From Bacillota bacterium (GTDB lineage: Bacteria; Bacillota_E; Symbiobacteriia; Symbiobacteriales; Symbiobacteriaceae): DNA of 64,000 nucleotides. Positions 50,158 through 59,577 of the stretch are shown in pieces; position 1 is the first letter of the stretch, and every line of letters begins with the position of its first letter. The stretch is from positions 9,448 through 73,447 of the forward strand of contig QGVE01000002.1 in the NCBI GenBank assembly GCA_003242675.1. Direction: 5' to 3'. Under the pieces are notes generated by a model. The model worked only from the letters and a program-made list of their open reading frames with translations, made no database searches and had not been told where the DNA came from. Made by a program: the position numbers and the translations under genes.

Positions 50158-50855
50158 GCGTGGAGGTAGGCGGGCTGCAGGTTCCCGTCAGTGCTATCAT
50201 CCCGGCCGCCGGGTCGGGACGGAGAATGGGGGGAGGAACTGCCAAGCAGTTCCTCCCCCTCCGCGGCGAGCCGGTGCTGGTGCGCACGGTTCGGCTGTTC
50301 AGTGACTGCCCGCTGGTGGACGAGATCGTCATCGCCGCGGCCGACCTCGAGGCGACCCGCGCCCTGGTGGGCCACATCCCCAAGGTGACTCGCATCGTGC
50401 AGGGGGGCCCGGAGCGGCAGGACTCGGTGTGGGCGGCGCTGCAGGCGGTCCACTCCCGGCCCCGCATCGTGGCGGTGCACGACGCGGCCCGGCCGCTGCT
50501 CCCCCGCGACGTGCTGGAGGGCGTGCTCCGGGCGGCGGCCGACTGGCCGGCGCAGGTCGTCGCCGTGCCGGTGCAGGACACGATCAAGCAGGTGGGGCCT
50601 GACGGCGTCGTGGTGGCGACTCCGGACCGGTCCACCCTCTGGGCGGTGCAGACCCCGCAGGTGTTCTGGGCCGACGTGCTGGTGCGCGCCTTCCGCCAGG
50701 CCCTGGCGGAAGGCTTCCGCGGCACGGACGACGCCTCGCTGGTGGAGCGCATCGGCGTGCCGGTGCGGGTCTACCCGGGACATCCGGCCAACATCAAGCT
50801 GACCACGCCGACGGACTTCCGGCTGGCGGAGCTGTTGCTGGGGGAGGATGCGTGA
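50154..50855 (+). CDS. ispD: 2-C-methyl-D-erythritol 4-phosphate cytidylyltransferase
   Basis: A 233-residue MEP-pathway enzyme for isoprenoid precursors. The nucleotide-binding loop is IIPAAGSGRRMGGGTAKQFL, with HDAARPLLP and YPGHPANIKLTTPTDF further on. It overlaps yacL by 4 bases and is coupled to ispF by the same kind of overlap. GTG 50154 has GGAGAAGG upstream. Confidence 0.95.
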   Translation: MSVEVGGLQVPVSAIIPAAGSGRRMGGGTAKQFLPLRGEPVLVRTVRLFSDCPLVDEIVIAAADLEATRALVGHIPKVTRIVQGGPERQDSVWAALQAVHSRPRIVAVHDAARPLLPRDVLEGVLRAAADWPAQVVAVPVQDTIKQVGPDGVVVATPDRSTLWAVQTPQVFWADVLVRAFRQALAEGFRGTDDASLVERIGVPVRVYPGHPANIKLTTPTDFRLAELLLGEDA

Positions 50856-50857
50856 CG

Positions 50858-51331
50858 ATGCTGATCGGCTTCGGCTACGACGTGCACCGGCTGGTGCCCG
50901 GGAGGCCGCTGGTCCTGGGCGGGGTCGAGATCCCGAGCAAGCGGGGGCTGGAGGGCCACTCGGACGCGGACGTGGTCCTGCACGCCCTGATGGACGCCCT
51001 GCTCGGGGCCGCGGGCCTGGGCGACATCGGCCAGCACTTCCCGCCGACGGACCCGGCCTGGGCGGGCGCGAACTCCCTCGATCTGCTCCGCCGGGTGGTG
51101 GGCCTCCTGGCCGAGGAGGGGTACAAGCCCGTCAACTGCGACATCACGGTGCTGGCCGAGAGGCCGAAGATCAGCCCGTACGCGGCCGAGATGCGGGAGC
51201 GGATCGGCGCCGTGCTGGGGATCGGGCCGCGCCGGGTCAGCATCAAGGCGACGACCAACGAGCAGATGGGGTTCGTCGGCCGGGAGGAGGGGATCGCCGC
51301 CTACGCGGTCGCCCTCATCGCCGAGTCGTGA
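50858..51331 (+). CDS. ispF: 2-C-methyl-D-erythritol 2,4-cyclodiphosphate synthase
   Basis: A 157-residue MEP-pathway enzyme that works two steps after IspD. Metal ligands are GYDVHRL and the SDADVVLHALMDALLGAAGL motif with GDIGQHFPP. Substrate residues are in TTNEQMGFVGREEG. ATG 50858 starts the family sequence (LIGFGYDVHRL) and is 10 bases from GGGGGAGG; GTG 50852 is possible and would overlap ispD. It ends the yacL-ispD-ispF run. Confidence 0.95.
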   Translation: MLIGFGYDVHRLVPGRPLVLGGVEIPSKRGLEGHSDADVVLHALMDALLGAAGLGDIGQHFPPTDPAWAGANSLDLLRRVVGLLAEEGYKPVNCDITVLAERPKISPYAAEMRERIGAVLGIGPRRVSIKATTNEQMGFVGREEGIAAYAVALIAES

Positions 51332-51343
51332 TGCGCGCACCGC

Positions 51344-51372
51344 TTGACAGCTCATACTCCCCCCCGTAAAAT
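51344..51372 (+). promoter_or_regulatory. Promoter of the cysE-cysS T-box operon
   Basis: TTGACA (51344-51349), 17 bp, TAAAAT (51367-51372). The transcript would start near 51379. Confidence 0.78.
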
Positions 51373-51378
51373 CAGAGC

Positions 51379-51665
51379 AAACGCAAAAGGCAGCGAACGG
51401 GAGAAGTACCTGCAGGAGCCCGTACAGAGAGCCACCGCCTTGGCTGGAAGCGGAGGTCGGGCGAGCGCAGGGAAAATGCGCCCGGGAGCCGGGGTCCGAA
51501 CGGGCGCGGCGTGGTGCCGCGACCGCTAGGCGCCCACGGAAGGCCACCGTTATCAGGCACAGGGTGTGATGGCACCCGAAAGAGCGGGGCGCGTTTTCTC
51601 GGCGCCCAATCAGAGTGGAACCGCGGGTTGTGCCCGCCTCTGGCCGGACAGAGGCGGGCCTATTC
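51379..51665 (+). promoter_or_regulatory. T-box leader, probably Cys-specific, controlling cysE-cysS
   Basis: T-box core AGAGTGGAACCGCGGG at 51612-51627. The 11-bp terminator stem (51632-51642 with 51649-51659) is followed by a weak CTATTCC tract. Stem I shows GAGAAGTACC (AGTA bulge, about 51401-51410), a GA-rich motif near 51425, and GGAAAATGC with TGC at 51477-51479 as the likely specifier for Cys. A cysteine T-box before serine acetyltransferase and cysteinyl-tRNA synthetase is known in Firmicutes. Confidence 0.9.
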
Positions 51666-51689
51666 CGTTGTGCGGGGGGAGGGAGCGCG

Positions 51690-52368
51690 ATGCTCAGGAT
51701 GTTCAAGCGCCTGCGGCGGGACATCGAGGCGGTCTTCGAGCGGGATCCGGCGGCGCGTTCCGTGCTGGAGGTGCTGCTGTGCTATCCGGGGCTGAAGGCG
51801 ATCTGGGCCCACCGGATCGCCCACTGGCTGTGGGAGCGCGATTTCAAGCTCCTCGCCCGTGTGATCTCCCAGATCGCCCGCTTCTTCACCCAGATCGAGA
51901 TTCACCCCGGCGCCAAGATCGGGGAGGGCGTCTTCATCGACCACGGCTGCGGCGTCGTCATCGGCGAGACCGCCGAGATCGGCAACAACGTGACCATCTA
52001 CCAGGGCGTGACCCTGGGCGGCACGGGCAAGGAGAAGGGCAAGCGGCACCCGACGATCGAGGACAACGTCGTAATTGGTGCAGGCGCCCGCATCCTCGGG
52101 TCGTTCCGGGTGGGGGCCAACAGCCGCATCGGCGCCGGCGCCGTGGTGCTGCGGGAGGTGCCCCCCAACTCCACCGTCGTCGGCAACCCGGGCCGGGTCG
52201 TGGTGCAGGATGGCGTGCGCACCGACCAGCTGGACATGATCCACATGCCGGATCCGATCGCGAACATGTTCGACCAACTGCAGCGCCAGATCGACAAGCT
52301 GACCCAGCGCATCGAGCGGCTGGAGGAGGAGAACCGGGCGCTGCGCAGAGCACAGGAGGGTTTGGCCC

Positions 52369-52391
<23 letters not shown>
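51690..52391 (+). CDS. cysE: Serine O-acetyltransferase
   Basis: A 233-residue enzyme that makes O-acetylserine for cysteine synthesis. The left-handed beta-helix repeats include [39 protein letters not shown] and [11 protein letters not shown]. The C-terminal tail is a predicted coiled coil ([20 protein letters not shown]), longer than in many homologs. GGGAGGGAG precedes ATG 51690. Its end overlaps cysS by 23 bases. Confidence 0.95.
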
Positions 52392-53780
<1,389 letters not shown>

Positions 53781-53784
<4 letters not shown>

Positions 53785-54173
53785 GGCTGGCGAACCCGCT
53801 CTCGCTCCCGCCGCTGACCCTGGCCTACCTCGGGGACGCGCTCTACGAGGCCTTCGTGCGGGAGCGGCTGCTGGAGCTGGGCTACGTGCGGGTGAACGAC
53901 CTGCACCAGCACGCCCTCCGCTACGTTCGCGCCTCCGCCCAGGCGGCGATCCTGGGCCACCTAATGCCCGCGCTGACCGAGCAGGAACTGGACGTGGTGC
54001 GCCGGGGGCGAAACGCCAAGGGGCACGGGGCCCCGAAGTCCGCGGACCCGGCGGAGTACGCCGCCTCCACCGGCTTCGAGGCCCTGCTGGGCTACCTGCA
54101 CCTGGCCGGCGAGGAGGCGCGGCTCCGGCAGCTCCTGCAGGCCGCGGCGAATTTTGTCGAGCAGGGCCACTAG
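53781..54173 (+). CDS. mrnC: Mini-ribonuclease III
   Basis: A 130-residue RNase III-like protein without a dsRNA-binding domain; in Bacillus it matures 23S rRNA. The catalytic-domain signature is LAYLGDALYEAFVRERLL, with a C-terminal TGFEALLGYLHLAGEE acidic motif. ATG 53781 overlaps the cysS stop (ATGA), the usual coupling; GTG 53769 is an in-frame alternative. The conserved cysS-mrnC-rlmB order is interrupted here by thyA-folA. Confidence 0.92.
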
Positions 54174-54251
54174 CCGGAGCGGAACCGGACAGGAGCGCGC
54201 GGCCGCGGCGTGGAACCAGTACCAGAGCGAGCTGAGCGGGGGGTTCGGGGC

Positions 54252-55109
54252 ATGAGCATGAACATCGAGGTCCAGTACCTGGAGCTCTGCCGGGAGATCC
54301 TGCGGGAGAACGAGCGGGAGATCGCCGAAGGCCGCTGGACGCCCAACCGGACCGGCGTGGGGACGGTGGGCGTCTTTGGCCGCATGCTGAAGCACGACTT
54401 CCGGGAAGGGTTTCCCGCGCTGACGACCAAGAAGCTGTACTTCAACTGCGTCAAGGCCGAGCTGCTCTGGTTCCTGGCCGGCCGCACCGACCTGGAGTTC
54501 CTGCACGAGCGGGGCTGCCACATCTGGGACAAGGACGCCGCCCGCAACGGCGGCAAGCTCGGGCCCATCTACGGCAAGCAGTGGCGGGCATGGGAAGGGG
54601 CCAACGGCAAGACCTACGACCAGATCGCCTGGGTGATCCAGCAGATCCGGGAGATCGCCGCCGATCCCGAGCGGCCCCATCCCAACTCCCGCCGGCTGGT
54701 CGTCAGCCCCTGGAACGTCGCCGACCTGGAGGAGATGGCCCTGCCGCCCTGCCACGGGCCGTTCCAGTTCCACGTGAAGGACGGCAAGCTCCACCTGGCC
54801 GTGTGGCAGCGCAGCGCCGACCTGTTCCTCGGGCTGCCGTTCAACATCGCCAGCTACGCGCTGCTGCTGCACATGGTCGCGCAGGTGACCGGGCTGGAGG
54901 TCGGCACCTACACGCACTACCTCAACGACGTGCACATCTACCGCAACCTGCTGGACCAGGTGCGGCTGCAGATCACGCGCGAGCCTTACCCGCTCCCCAA
55001 GCTCTGGCTGAACCCGGAGATCAAGGAGATCGACCAGTTTACCATGGACGACATCAAGCTGGTGGACTACCGGCACCATCCGCCGATCCGCGGGGAGCTG
55101 TCGGTATGA
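54252..55109 (+). CDS. thyA: Thymidylate synthase
   Basis: A 285-residue enzyme converting dUMP to dTMP with methylene-tetrahydrofolate. The catalytic Cys lies in MALPPCHGPFQFHV; the substrate loop is QRSADLFLGLPFNIASYALL, and the N-terminal arginine region is PNRTGVGTVGVFG. ATG 54252 has a GGGGGG run upstream; ATG 54258 is possible. It overlaps folA by 4 bases (ATGA). Confidence 0.96.
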   Translation: MSMNIEVQYLELCREILRENEREIAEGRWTPNRTGVGTVGVFGRMLKHDFREGFPALTTKKLYFNCVKAELLWFLAGRTDLEFLHERGCHIWDKDAARNGGKLGPIYGKQWRAWEGANGKTYDQIAWVIQQIREIAADPERPHPNSRRLVVSPWNVADLEEMALPPCHGPFQFHVKDGKLHLAVWQRSADLFLGLPFNIASYALLLHMVAQVTGLEVGTYTHYLNDVHIYRNLLDQVRLQITREPYPLPKLWLNPEIKEIDQFTMDDIKLVDYRHHPPIRGELSV

Positions 55110-55609
55110 TCACGCTGGTGGCGGCGATGGGCCGCAACCGGGTCATCGGCCGGGAGGGGCGCCTGCCCTGGCGACTGCCGGCGGAGATGCGCCACTTCCG
55201 CCGCACGACCATGGGCCAGGTCGTGGTGATGGGGCGGAAGACCTACGAGTCCATCGGCGGCCCCTTGAAGGGGCGCACCAACATCGTGCTCACCCGGGAC
55301 CCGGACTTCCGGGCCCCGGGCTGCGAGGTGCGCCACAGCGTCGCCGAACTCCTGCAGGACCCCCGGCCCTTGTTTGTCATCGGCGGCGCGGAGGTGTTCC
55401 GGCAGCTCCTGCCCTGCGCGGACGAGATGATCCTGAGCCGGATCGACGCGGACTTCGAGGGCGACGCGTTCTTCCCGGCCTGGGCGGAGGACGAGTGGGA
55501 GGTGGTCTCCCGGACGCCGCACCCCCGCGATGCGGAGAACCCGCACGACTTCGTGATCGAGCACTACCGCCGGGTGAAGCATCCCGGCCGGGCCGGGCGG
55601 GCAGACTGA
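55106..55609 (+). CDS. folA: Dihydrofolate reductase
   Basis: A 167-residue enzyme that regenerates tetrahydrofolate after thymidylate synthesis. Family motifs are LVAAMGRNRVIGREGRLPWR, MGRKTYESIGGPLKGR and FVIGGAEVFRQLLP. It is translationally coupled to thyA. The pair sits between mrnC and rlmB, which are usually adjacent, so it looks inserted in this lineage. Confidence 0.95.
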   Translation: MITLVAAMGRNRVIGREGRLPWRLPAEMRHFRRTTMGQVVVMGRKTYESIGGPLKGRTNIVLTRDPDFRAPGCEVRHSVAELLQDPRPLFVIGGAEVFRQLLPCADEMILSRIDADFEGDAFFPAWAEDEWEVVSRTPHPRDAENPHDFVIEHYRRVKHPGRAGRAD

Positions 55610-55629
55610 ACGCGAAGGAGACGGAGCCC

Positions 55630-56370
55630 GTGTCTGGACAGATCGAAGGACGGAACCCGGTGCTGGAGGCGCTCCGGTCCGGGCGCACGATCCACCGGAT
55701 CCTGGTGGCGAAGGGGGCCCGGGAGGGCTCGATCCGGGAGATCCGCGCGCTCGCCCGGAGCCTTGGCGTCGTCGTGCAGGAGGTGGCCCGGGAGCGGCTG
55801 GACGCGATGGCCCGCGGCCGCAACCACCAGGGGGTCATCGCGCTGGCCGCCGCGCACCGCTACTACGACCTGGACGAGGTACTGGAGAGGGCCGCGGCCT
55901 CGGGGGAGGACGGGCTGCTCCTGGTGCTGGACGGCATCGAGGACCCGCAGAACCTGGGGTCGCTCCTGCGCACGGCGGACGCGGCCGGCGTGCACGGCGT
56001 GATCATCCCGGCGCGGCGGGCCGCGGGGCTGACCGAGACCGTGGCCAAGGTCTCGGCCGGCGCGGTGGAGTACGTGCCGGTCGCCCGCGTCACCAACATC
56101 GCCCGGACGCTGGATGTGCTCAAAGAGCGGGGCTACTGGGTCGTGGGCACCCACCAGAACGCCCCGGAGCTCTACTACGAGGCGCGCCTCACGGGCCCGC
56201 TGGCGGTGGTGATCGGCAGCGAGGGCCGGGGGATGAGCCGGCTCGTCGCGGAGAAGTGCGACTTCACGGTGCGGCTGCCGATGCTCGGCCACGTCACGTC
56301 CCTCAACGCCGCGGTGGCCGGGGCCATCCTGCTGTACGAGGTGCGCCGCCAGCGCAGCGTTCAGGGCTGA
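55630..56370 (+). CDS. rlmB: 23S rRNA 2'-O-methyltransferase RlmB-like (TrmH family)
   Basis: A 246-residue SPOUT enzyme. A short N-terminal substrate domain (IEGRNPVLEALRSGRTIHRI) precedes the knot: DPQNLGSLLRTADAAGVHG (motif 1), VIGSEGRGMSRLV (motif 2) and LNAAVAGAILLYE (motif 3). AAGGAG precedes GTG 55630. It corresponds to Bacillus YacO, normally followed by yacP and sigH; no yacP gene is present between it and sigH here. Confidence 0.94.
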   Translation: MSGQIEGRNPVLEALRSGRTIHRILVAKGAREGSIREIRALARSLGVVVQEVARERLDAMARGRNHQGVIALAAAHRYYDLDEVLERAAASGEDGLLLVLDGIEDPQNLGSLLRTADAAGVHGVIIPARRAAGLTETVAKVSAGAVEYVPVARVTNIARTLDVLKERGYWVVGTHQNAPELYYEARLTGPLAVVIGSEGRGMSRLVAEKCDFTVRLPMLGHVTSLNAAVAGAILLYEVRRQRSVQG

Positions 56371-56776
56371 GGCGGCCCCGGGCGGGACGGGCCCTCCTCG
56401 GGGGCGCCGGGGAATGGCGGCGGAAGACGAACAGGCGGGAGGCCGCCGCGCGGCTCCCGCCTGTACTTGGGTAATGTTTTATCGACCCAAAAGATAAAGG
56501 CGTTTCCATTGTGTATTCGACATTGGTCAGGAAAACCCTCCTGGAAAGGGCCGAAAAATGGCCCGTGGAGGCTGGTTTCCGGGCTATGTTACCTTGACGT
56601 TATCTCGCGCCCGCGGGTATAATCCAGGTTAGGAGTGCCACAGAGGGACAAGGGGTGAAAAGGGCCGCTCTTCCAATAGAGAACAACGGTGCAGCGAGAG
56701 CCGCAGGTTGGGTAGTCGCCGTAATCGCACGTAGTTTTTCGTTGTGTTACGACTGAATTGAGAGGGGGACGGCTCA
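56371..56776 (+). other. Intergenic region between rlmB and sigH
   Basis: About 400 bases. An 11-bp hairpin (56431-56441 with 56454-56464) may end the rlmB transcript, though no T run follows. The region then turns AT-richer and contains the sigH promoter. No yacP-like frame is seen. Confidence 0.6.
56594..56623 (+). promoter_or_regulatory. Promoter of sigH
   Basis: TTGACG (56594-56599), 18 bp, TATAAT (56618-56623), about 150 bases before GTG 56777. The long leader shows no recognised riboswitch. Confidence 0.78.
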
Positions 56777-57433
56777 GTGACGGCGACACCGCAGCGCAAC
56801 GTGTATATCGATTACGACTCCATGATGGACGAGGACATCGTGGAGTATGCCCGCGAAGGGTCCACGGAGGCGCTGGAATACCTCATTAATAAGTATAAGA
56901 ACTTTGTGCGGGCCAAAGCGCGCTCCTACTTCCTGATCGGTGCCGACCGGGACGACATCACGCAGGAAGGCATGATCGGCCTGTACAAGGCCATCAGGGA
57001 CTTTCGGGCGGACAAGCTGTCCTCTTTCCGTGCGTTTGCAGAACTCTGCATCACCCGGCAGATCATCACCGCGATCAAGACGGCGACGCGCCAGAAGCAC
57101 ATCCCCCTGAACTCCTACGTCTCGCTGAACAAGCCGATTTACGACGACGACTCCGACCGCACGCTGCTCGACGTGATCTCGGGCTCCAAGGTGACGGACC
57201 CCGAGGAGCTGATCATCAGCCGCGAGGAGTTCGGCGACATCGAGGGGAAGATGGAGGAGATCCTCAGCGACCTCGAGTGGAAGGTGCTGATGAGCTACCT
57301 CGACGGGAAGTCCTACCACGAGATCGCGATGGAGCTGCACCGGCACGTCAAGTCGATCGACAACGCCCTGCAGCGCGTGAAGCGCAAGCTGGAACGGTAC
57401 TTAGAGACCCGCAATCAGGGACTGGAAAACTAG
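56777..57433 (+). CDS. sigH: RNA polymerase sigma-H factor
   Basis: A 218-residue sigma-70-family factor that drives early sporulation and transition-phase genes in Firmicutes. Region 2 is ALEYLINKYKNFVRAKARSY with DDITQEGMIGLYKAIRDF and the -10 reader helix FAELCITRQIITAIKTAT. Region 4 is VLMSYLDGKSYHEIAMELHR. GTG 56777 follows GAGAGGGGGA. Its presence argues for a spore-forming or spore-derived lineage. A terminator follows. Confidence 0.95.
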   Translation: MTATPQRNVYIDYDSMMDEDIVEYAREGSTEALEYLINKYKNFVRAKARSYFLIGADRDDITQEGMIGLYKAIRDFRADKLSSFRAFAELCITRQIITAIKTATRQKHIPLNSYVSLNKPIYDDDSDRTLLDVISGSKVTDPEELIISREEFGDIEGKMEEILSDLEWKVLMSYLDGKSYHEIAMELHRHVKSIDNALQRVKRKLERYLETRNQGLEN

Positions 57434-57459
57434 GCCGCGGCGGCGGCCTTATTCTTTTA
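57432..57459 (+). terminator. Terminator of sigH
   Basis: A 7-bp stem (57432-57438 with 57443-57449) with a 4-nt loop, followed by a T-rich TATTCTTTTA. Confidence 0.8.
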
Positions 57460-57512
57460 TGTCAAGCGGCGGGCGCCGGTCATAGGCTGGAGGGAGGGAA
57501 GGAGGGGAGAGG

Positions 57513-57878
57513 ATGAGTTGGTGGGAAGAGCACGATGACCGGGACTGCGGCTGCGGCGGCCGCTACGACTGGCACGACGGCCGGGACCACGATCCCCATG
57601 GCGACCACGGCCACCACGACTTGCACGGCCACCATGAACATCACGGCGATCACGACGACCGGCATCACCGCCGGCGGCGGCTGATCCCCATCGGCAACGT
57701 GACCGTCGACTGCAATCCCGTGACCTTCCGCACGCCCGGCCAGGCCGTGAACGTGGTCAGCTGCCCGGTTTCCCGCATCATCCCCGGCACGCCGTGCATA
57801 GCGACGATCCACTTGCCGCCGATCCAGACGCCCGTGCTGCACAGGCACCGGCACCACAAGGACTGCGGCTGCTTCTGA
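57513..57878 (+). CDS. His/Asp-rich, Cys-containing small protein
   Basis: A 121-residue protein. Residues 1-53 are extremely rich in His, Asp and Gly (DPHGDHGHHDLHGHHEHHGD) with a CGC motif at the start. The middle 60 residues form an ordered-looking part with VTVDCNPVTFRTPGQAVNVV and IPGTPCIATIHL. The end is again His-rich and closes with KDCGCF. AGGAGGGGAGAGG precedes ATG 57513. I do not recognise the family. The His clusters and paired CGC motifs suggest metal binding, possibly as a spore-coat or metal-storage protein, given sigH next door. That is inference. Confidence 0.65.
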   Translation: MSWWEEHDDRDCGCGGRYDWHDGRDHDPHGDHGHHDLHGHHEHHGDHDDRHHRRRRLIPIGNVTVDCNPVTFRTPGQAVNVVSCPVSRIIPGTPCIATIHLPPIQTPVLHRHRHHKDCGCF

Positions 57879-57901
57879 GGAGGGCGCGAGCCCTCCGTAC
57901 A

Positions 57902-57930
57902 TTGCATCCCGGTGGGAATTGTGTTATGAT
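57902..57930 (+). promoter_or_regulatory. Promoter of tRNA-Thr
   Basis: TTGCAT (57902-57907), 17 bp, TATGAT (57925-57930), ending 17 bases before the tRNA. Confidence 0.72.
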
Positions 57931-57947
57931 ACCTGATGCGTTACCCC

Positions 57948-58023
57948 GCTGGCGTAGCTCAACTGGTAGAGCACCTGATTTGTAATCAGGCGGTTGCAGG
58001 TTCGATTCCTGTCGCCAGCTCCA
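57948..58023 (+). tRNA. tRNA-Thr (anticodon UGU)
   Basis: A 76-nt cloverleaf with encoded CCA. The anticodon loop TTTGTAA gives TGT with U33. The discriminator base is T. It borders the IS element and prophage region, so its 3' end is a candidate integration site. Confidence 0.97.
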
Positions 58024-58040
58024 GACATAGGGACAGAGAA

Positions 58041-58079
58041 GAGGCCGCCCACCACCATTCAGGTGGTCGTGGCGGCCTC
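58041..58079 (+). terminator. Hairpin after tRNA-Thr
   Basis: A 9-bp outer stem (58041-58049 with 58071-58079) with an inner CACCACC/GGTGGT dyad. No T run follows. Processing or weak termination of the tRNA transcript is possible. Confidence 0.45.
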
Positions 58080-58165
58080 CGCTTGTGAAAGCAGCGACCA
58101 CCTCTCTTCGGTGCGTTTTTGGATCGAGGGAAGGTGGTTTTCCGTTCTTGTCGGGCGACGTCCCA

Positions 58166-58195
58166 GCCGCCGTGGAATTTCGTGGCGGCCTTTTT
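58166..58195 (+). terminator. Terminator-like hairpin at the left end of the IS element
   Basis: GCCGCC (58166-58171) and GGCGGC (58183-58188) pair, followed by CTTTTTCTTC. It overlaps the left IS end and could insulate the IS from tRNA transcription. Confidence 0.55.
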
Positions 58196-59577
58196 CTTCG
58201 TTTTTAGGCCGTTTGCACGGCGCTGGATGCTTCTGGAGCGGCGTGTCTGCTTAGGGCTTCCGACAGCATTGGGAGCTGGCGGTATCCCTTGATGCGCCGG
58301 AAGCCCTTCTCCGCTTCCAGGAGGCCCGCGGCAGTCCAGCGCAGCACCTGCTGGCCGTTCCGCCAGCGCTTGACGTTGCGGCTAGCCATCCGTACCTTCT
58401 CGAAGGCGGACTCGATGGGGTTCGTGGAACGGAGAGTCTTGCGCAGCGCCTCGGGCAGTTCCAGCCGCAGGACGGTCAGGGTCTCCTCGAGCCCCTCGCG
58501 CAGGCTGGCGGCGGCGCCCGGATACTTGTCGTCCAGGGTCTTGGCCAGGCTGGTGAGAGCAGTCCGGGCCTTCTCGTAGTCCGTCTCCCTCCAGGCTTGC
58601 TCCAGCTTGCGGCTGACCCACGCGCGAGCCTCGTCCGGCAGGTGGTCCAGCACGTTGCGCTTTTTGTGAACTTGGCATCGCTGCACGGTCGCCCTGGCAC
58701 CCAGCACGTCCCGCACGGCAGCCCTGAGGGCCTTGGCCCCATCTATCACCACCAGGATGCCTCCGTCCACCCGCAGGCCGCGTTCCACCAGGTCTGTTAG
58801 CAGGGCGCGACAGACGGTTGCGTTCTCGGTAGCCCCTTCCCAGAGGCCGAGGATCTGCTTTTGCCCGTCGTCCGTGATCCCCAGTGCGACCACCACGGTG
58901 TGGTCTGCGACTTCGATCCCGTCCAGCATCAGCACCAGGTAGCGCTGATCACCAAGCGGCCTCGCCAGCAGCTCAGCCAGTGCCTTGCGTGTGGCCGCCA
59001 CGAAGTGCCGGCTTACGCTGCTCTTGGACGTAGCCACGGCCGGCAGATCGTCGCCCACCGGCTCCAGGCCATGATGGTAGCGCCGAGTGGAGAGGCCATG
59101 AAGCATCCGTTCCAGGGCGGCCTGCGTCAGCAACTGCTCATCCTGGAAGGCTTCGTAGCTCGAGAGCCTGACCTCCTGTCCGTCCTTCGTCCGCACCCGA
59201 GGCCGCTGGATGGGTACCTTCCGTCCCCCCAGCACCACCCGCCCCTCCTCGGCACCGTGCCGAAAAGCCTTTCGATTGGGGTTGTGCTTGCCCTTGGGGC
59301 CGACGATGGCCGTCACCTCTGCCTCCATCATGGAGCGCAGTACGTCAAGCCCCACAGCGACGGCCAGGGCCAGCAGACCCTCCTTGGCTGCTCCCATGAG
59401 GGCATGCAGCGTCACCTGCACCTGCTGGGGCAACCAGGGCTGTTTGTCCACCTCCAGCATCTGGCGCTTCTTGGTCTTCCCGCGGTACAATGACATCAGT
59501 GGCGGCAACCTCCTTCCTACTGTCCACCCCCGTTATACCAAACGGGGCTTGAGGGCCGCCACTTTGAATTTCCACGA
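58170..59577 (-). mobile_element. IS256-family insertion sequence
   Basis: An element of about 1.4 kb around one transposase gene. Imperfect terminal inverted repeats are visible: left CCGTGGAATTTCGTGGCGGC (58170-58189) and, read on the minus strand at the right end, TCGTGGAAATTCAAAGTGGC (59577-59558) then GGCC. An 8-9-bp target duplication is usual for the family, but I could not find a convincing one. It separates tRNA-Thr from prophage genes and cuts the phage gene at 59517-60086. Confidence 0.75.
58204..59496 (-). CDS. IS256-family (mutator-type) transposase
   Basis: A 430-residue DDE transposase. The catalytic Asp residues lie in LVLMLDGIEVADHTVVVALG and GGILVVIDGAKALRAAV, and the Glu in TNPIESAFEKVR. 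The mutator-family RNase H insert signature is present (RCQVHKKRNVLDHLP). The frame is intact, so the element may be functional. ATG 59496 is chosen (AGGAGG about 11 bases upstream); the TTG at 59508 is too close to that site. It is slightly longer than a typical IS256 transposase. Confidence 0.93.
   Translation of the reverse strand: MSLYRGKTKKRQMLEVDKQPWLPQQVQVTLHALMGAAKEGLLALAVAVGLDVLRSMMEAEVTAIVGPKGKHNPNRKAFRHGAEEGRVVLGGRKVPIQRPRVRTKDGQEVRLSSYEAFQDEQLLTQAALERMLHGLSTRRYHHGLEPVGDDLPAVATSKSSVSRHFVAATRKALAELLARPLGDQRYLVLMLDGIEVADHTVVVALGITDDGQKQILGLWEGATENATVCRALLTDLVERGLRVDGGILVVIDGAKALRAAVRDVLGARATVQRCQVHKKRNVLDHLPDEARAWVSRKLEQAWRETDYEKARTALTSLAKTLDDKYPGAAASLREGLEETLTVLRLELPEALRKTLRSTNPIESAFEKVRMASRNVKRWRNGQQVLRWTAAGLLEAEKGFRRIKGYRQLPMLSEALSRHAAPEASSAVQTA

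Noticed and set aside
57480..57902. Minus-strand frame rich in Val opposite the His-rich gene
   Set aside because: It is the antisense of His/Asp codons (GTG/GTC gives Val). The plus strand has the start signals.
58021..58140. Repeated ACCACC/GGTGGT segments after tRNA-Thr considered as a short CRISPR-like array
   Set aside because: They are inverted, not direct, repeats and lack regular spacers. No cas genes are present anywhere in the window.
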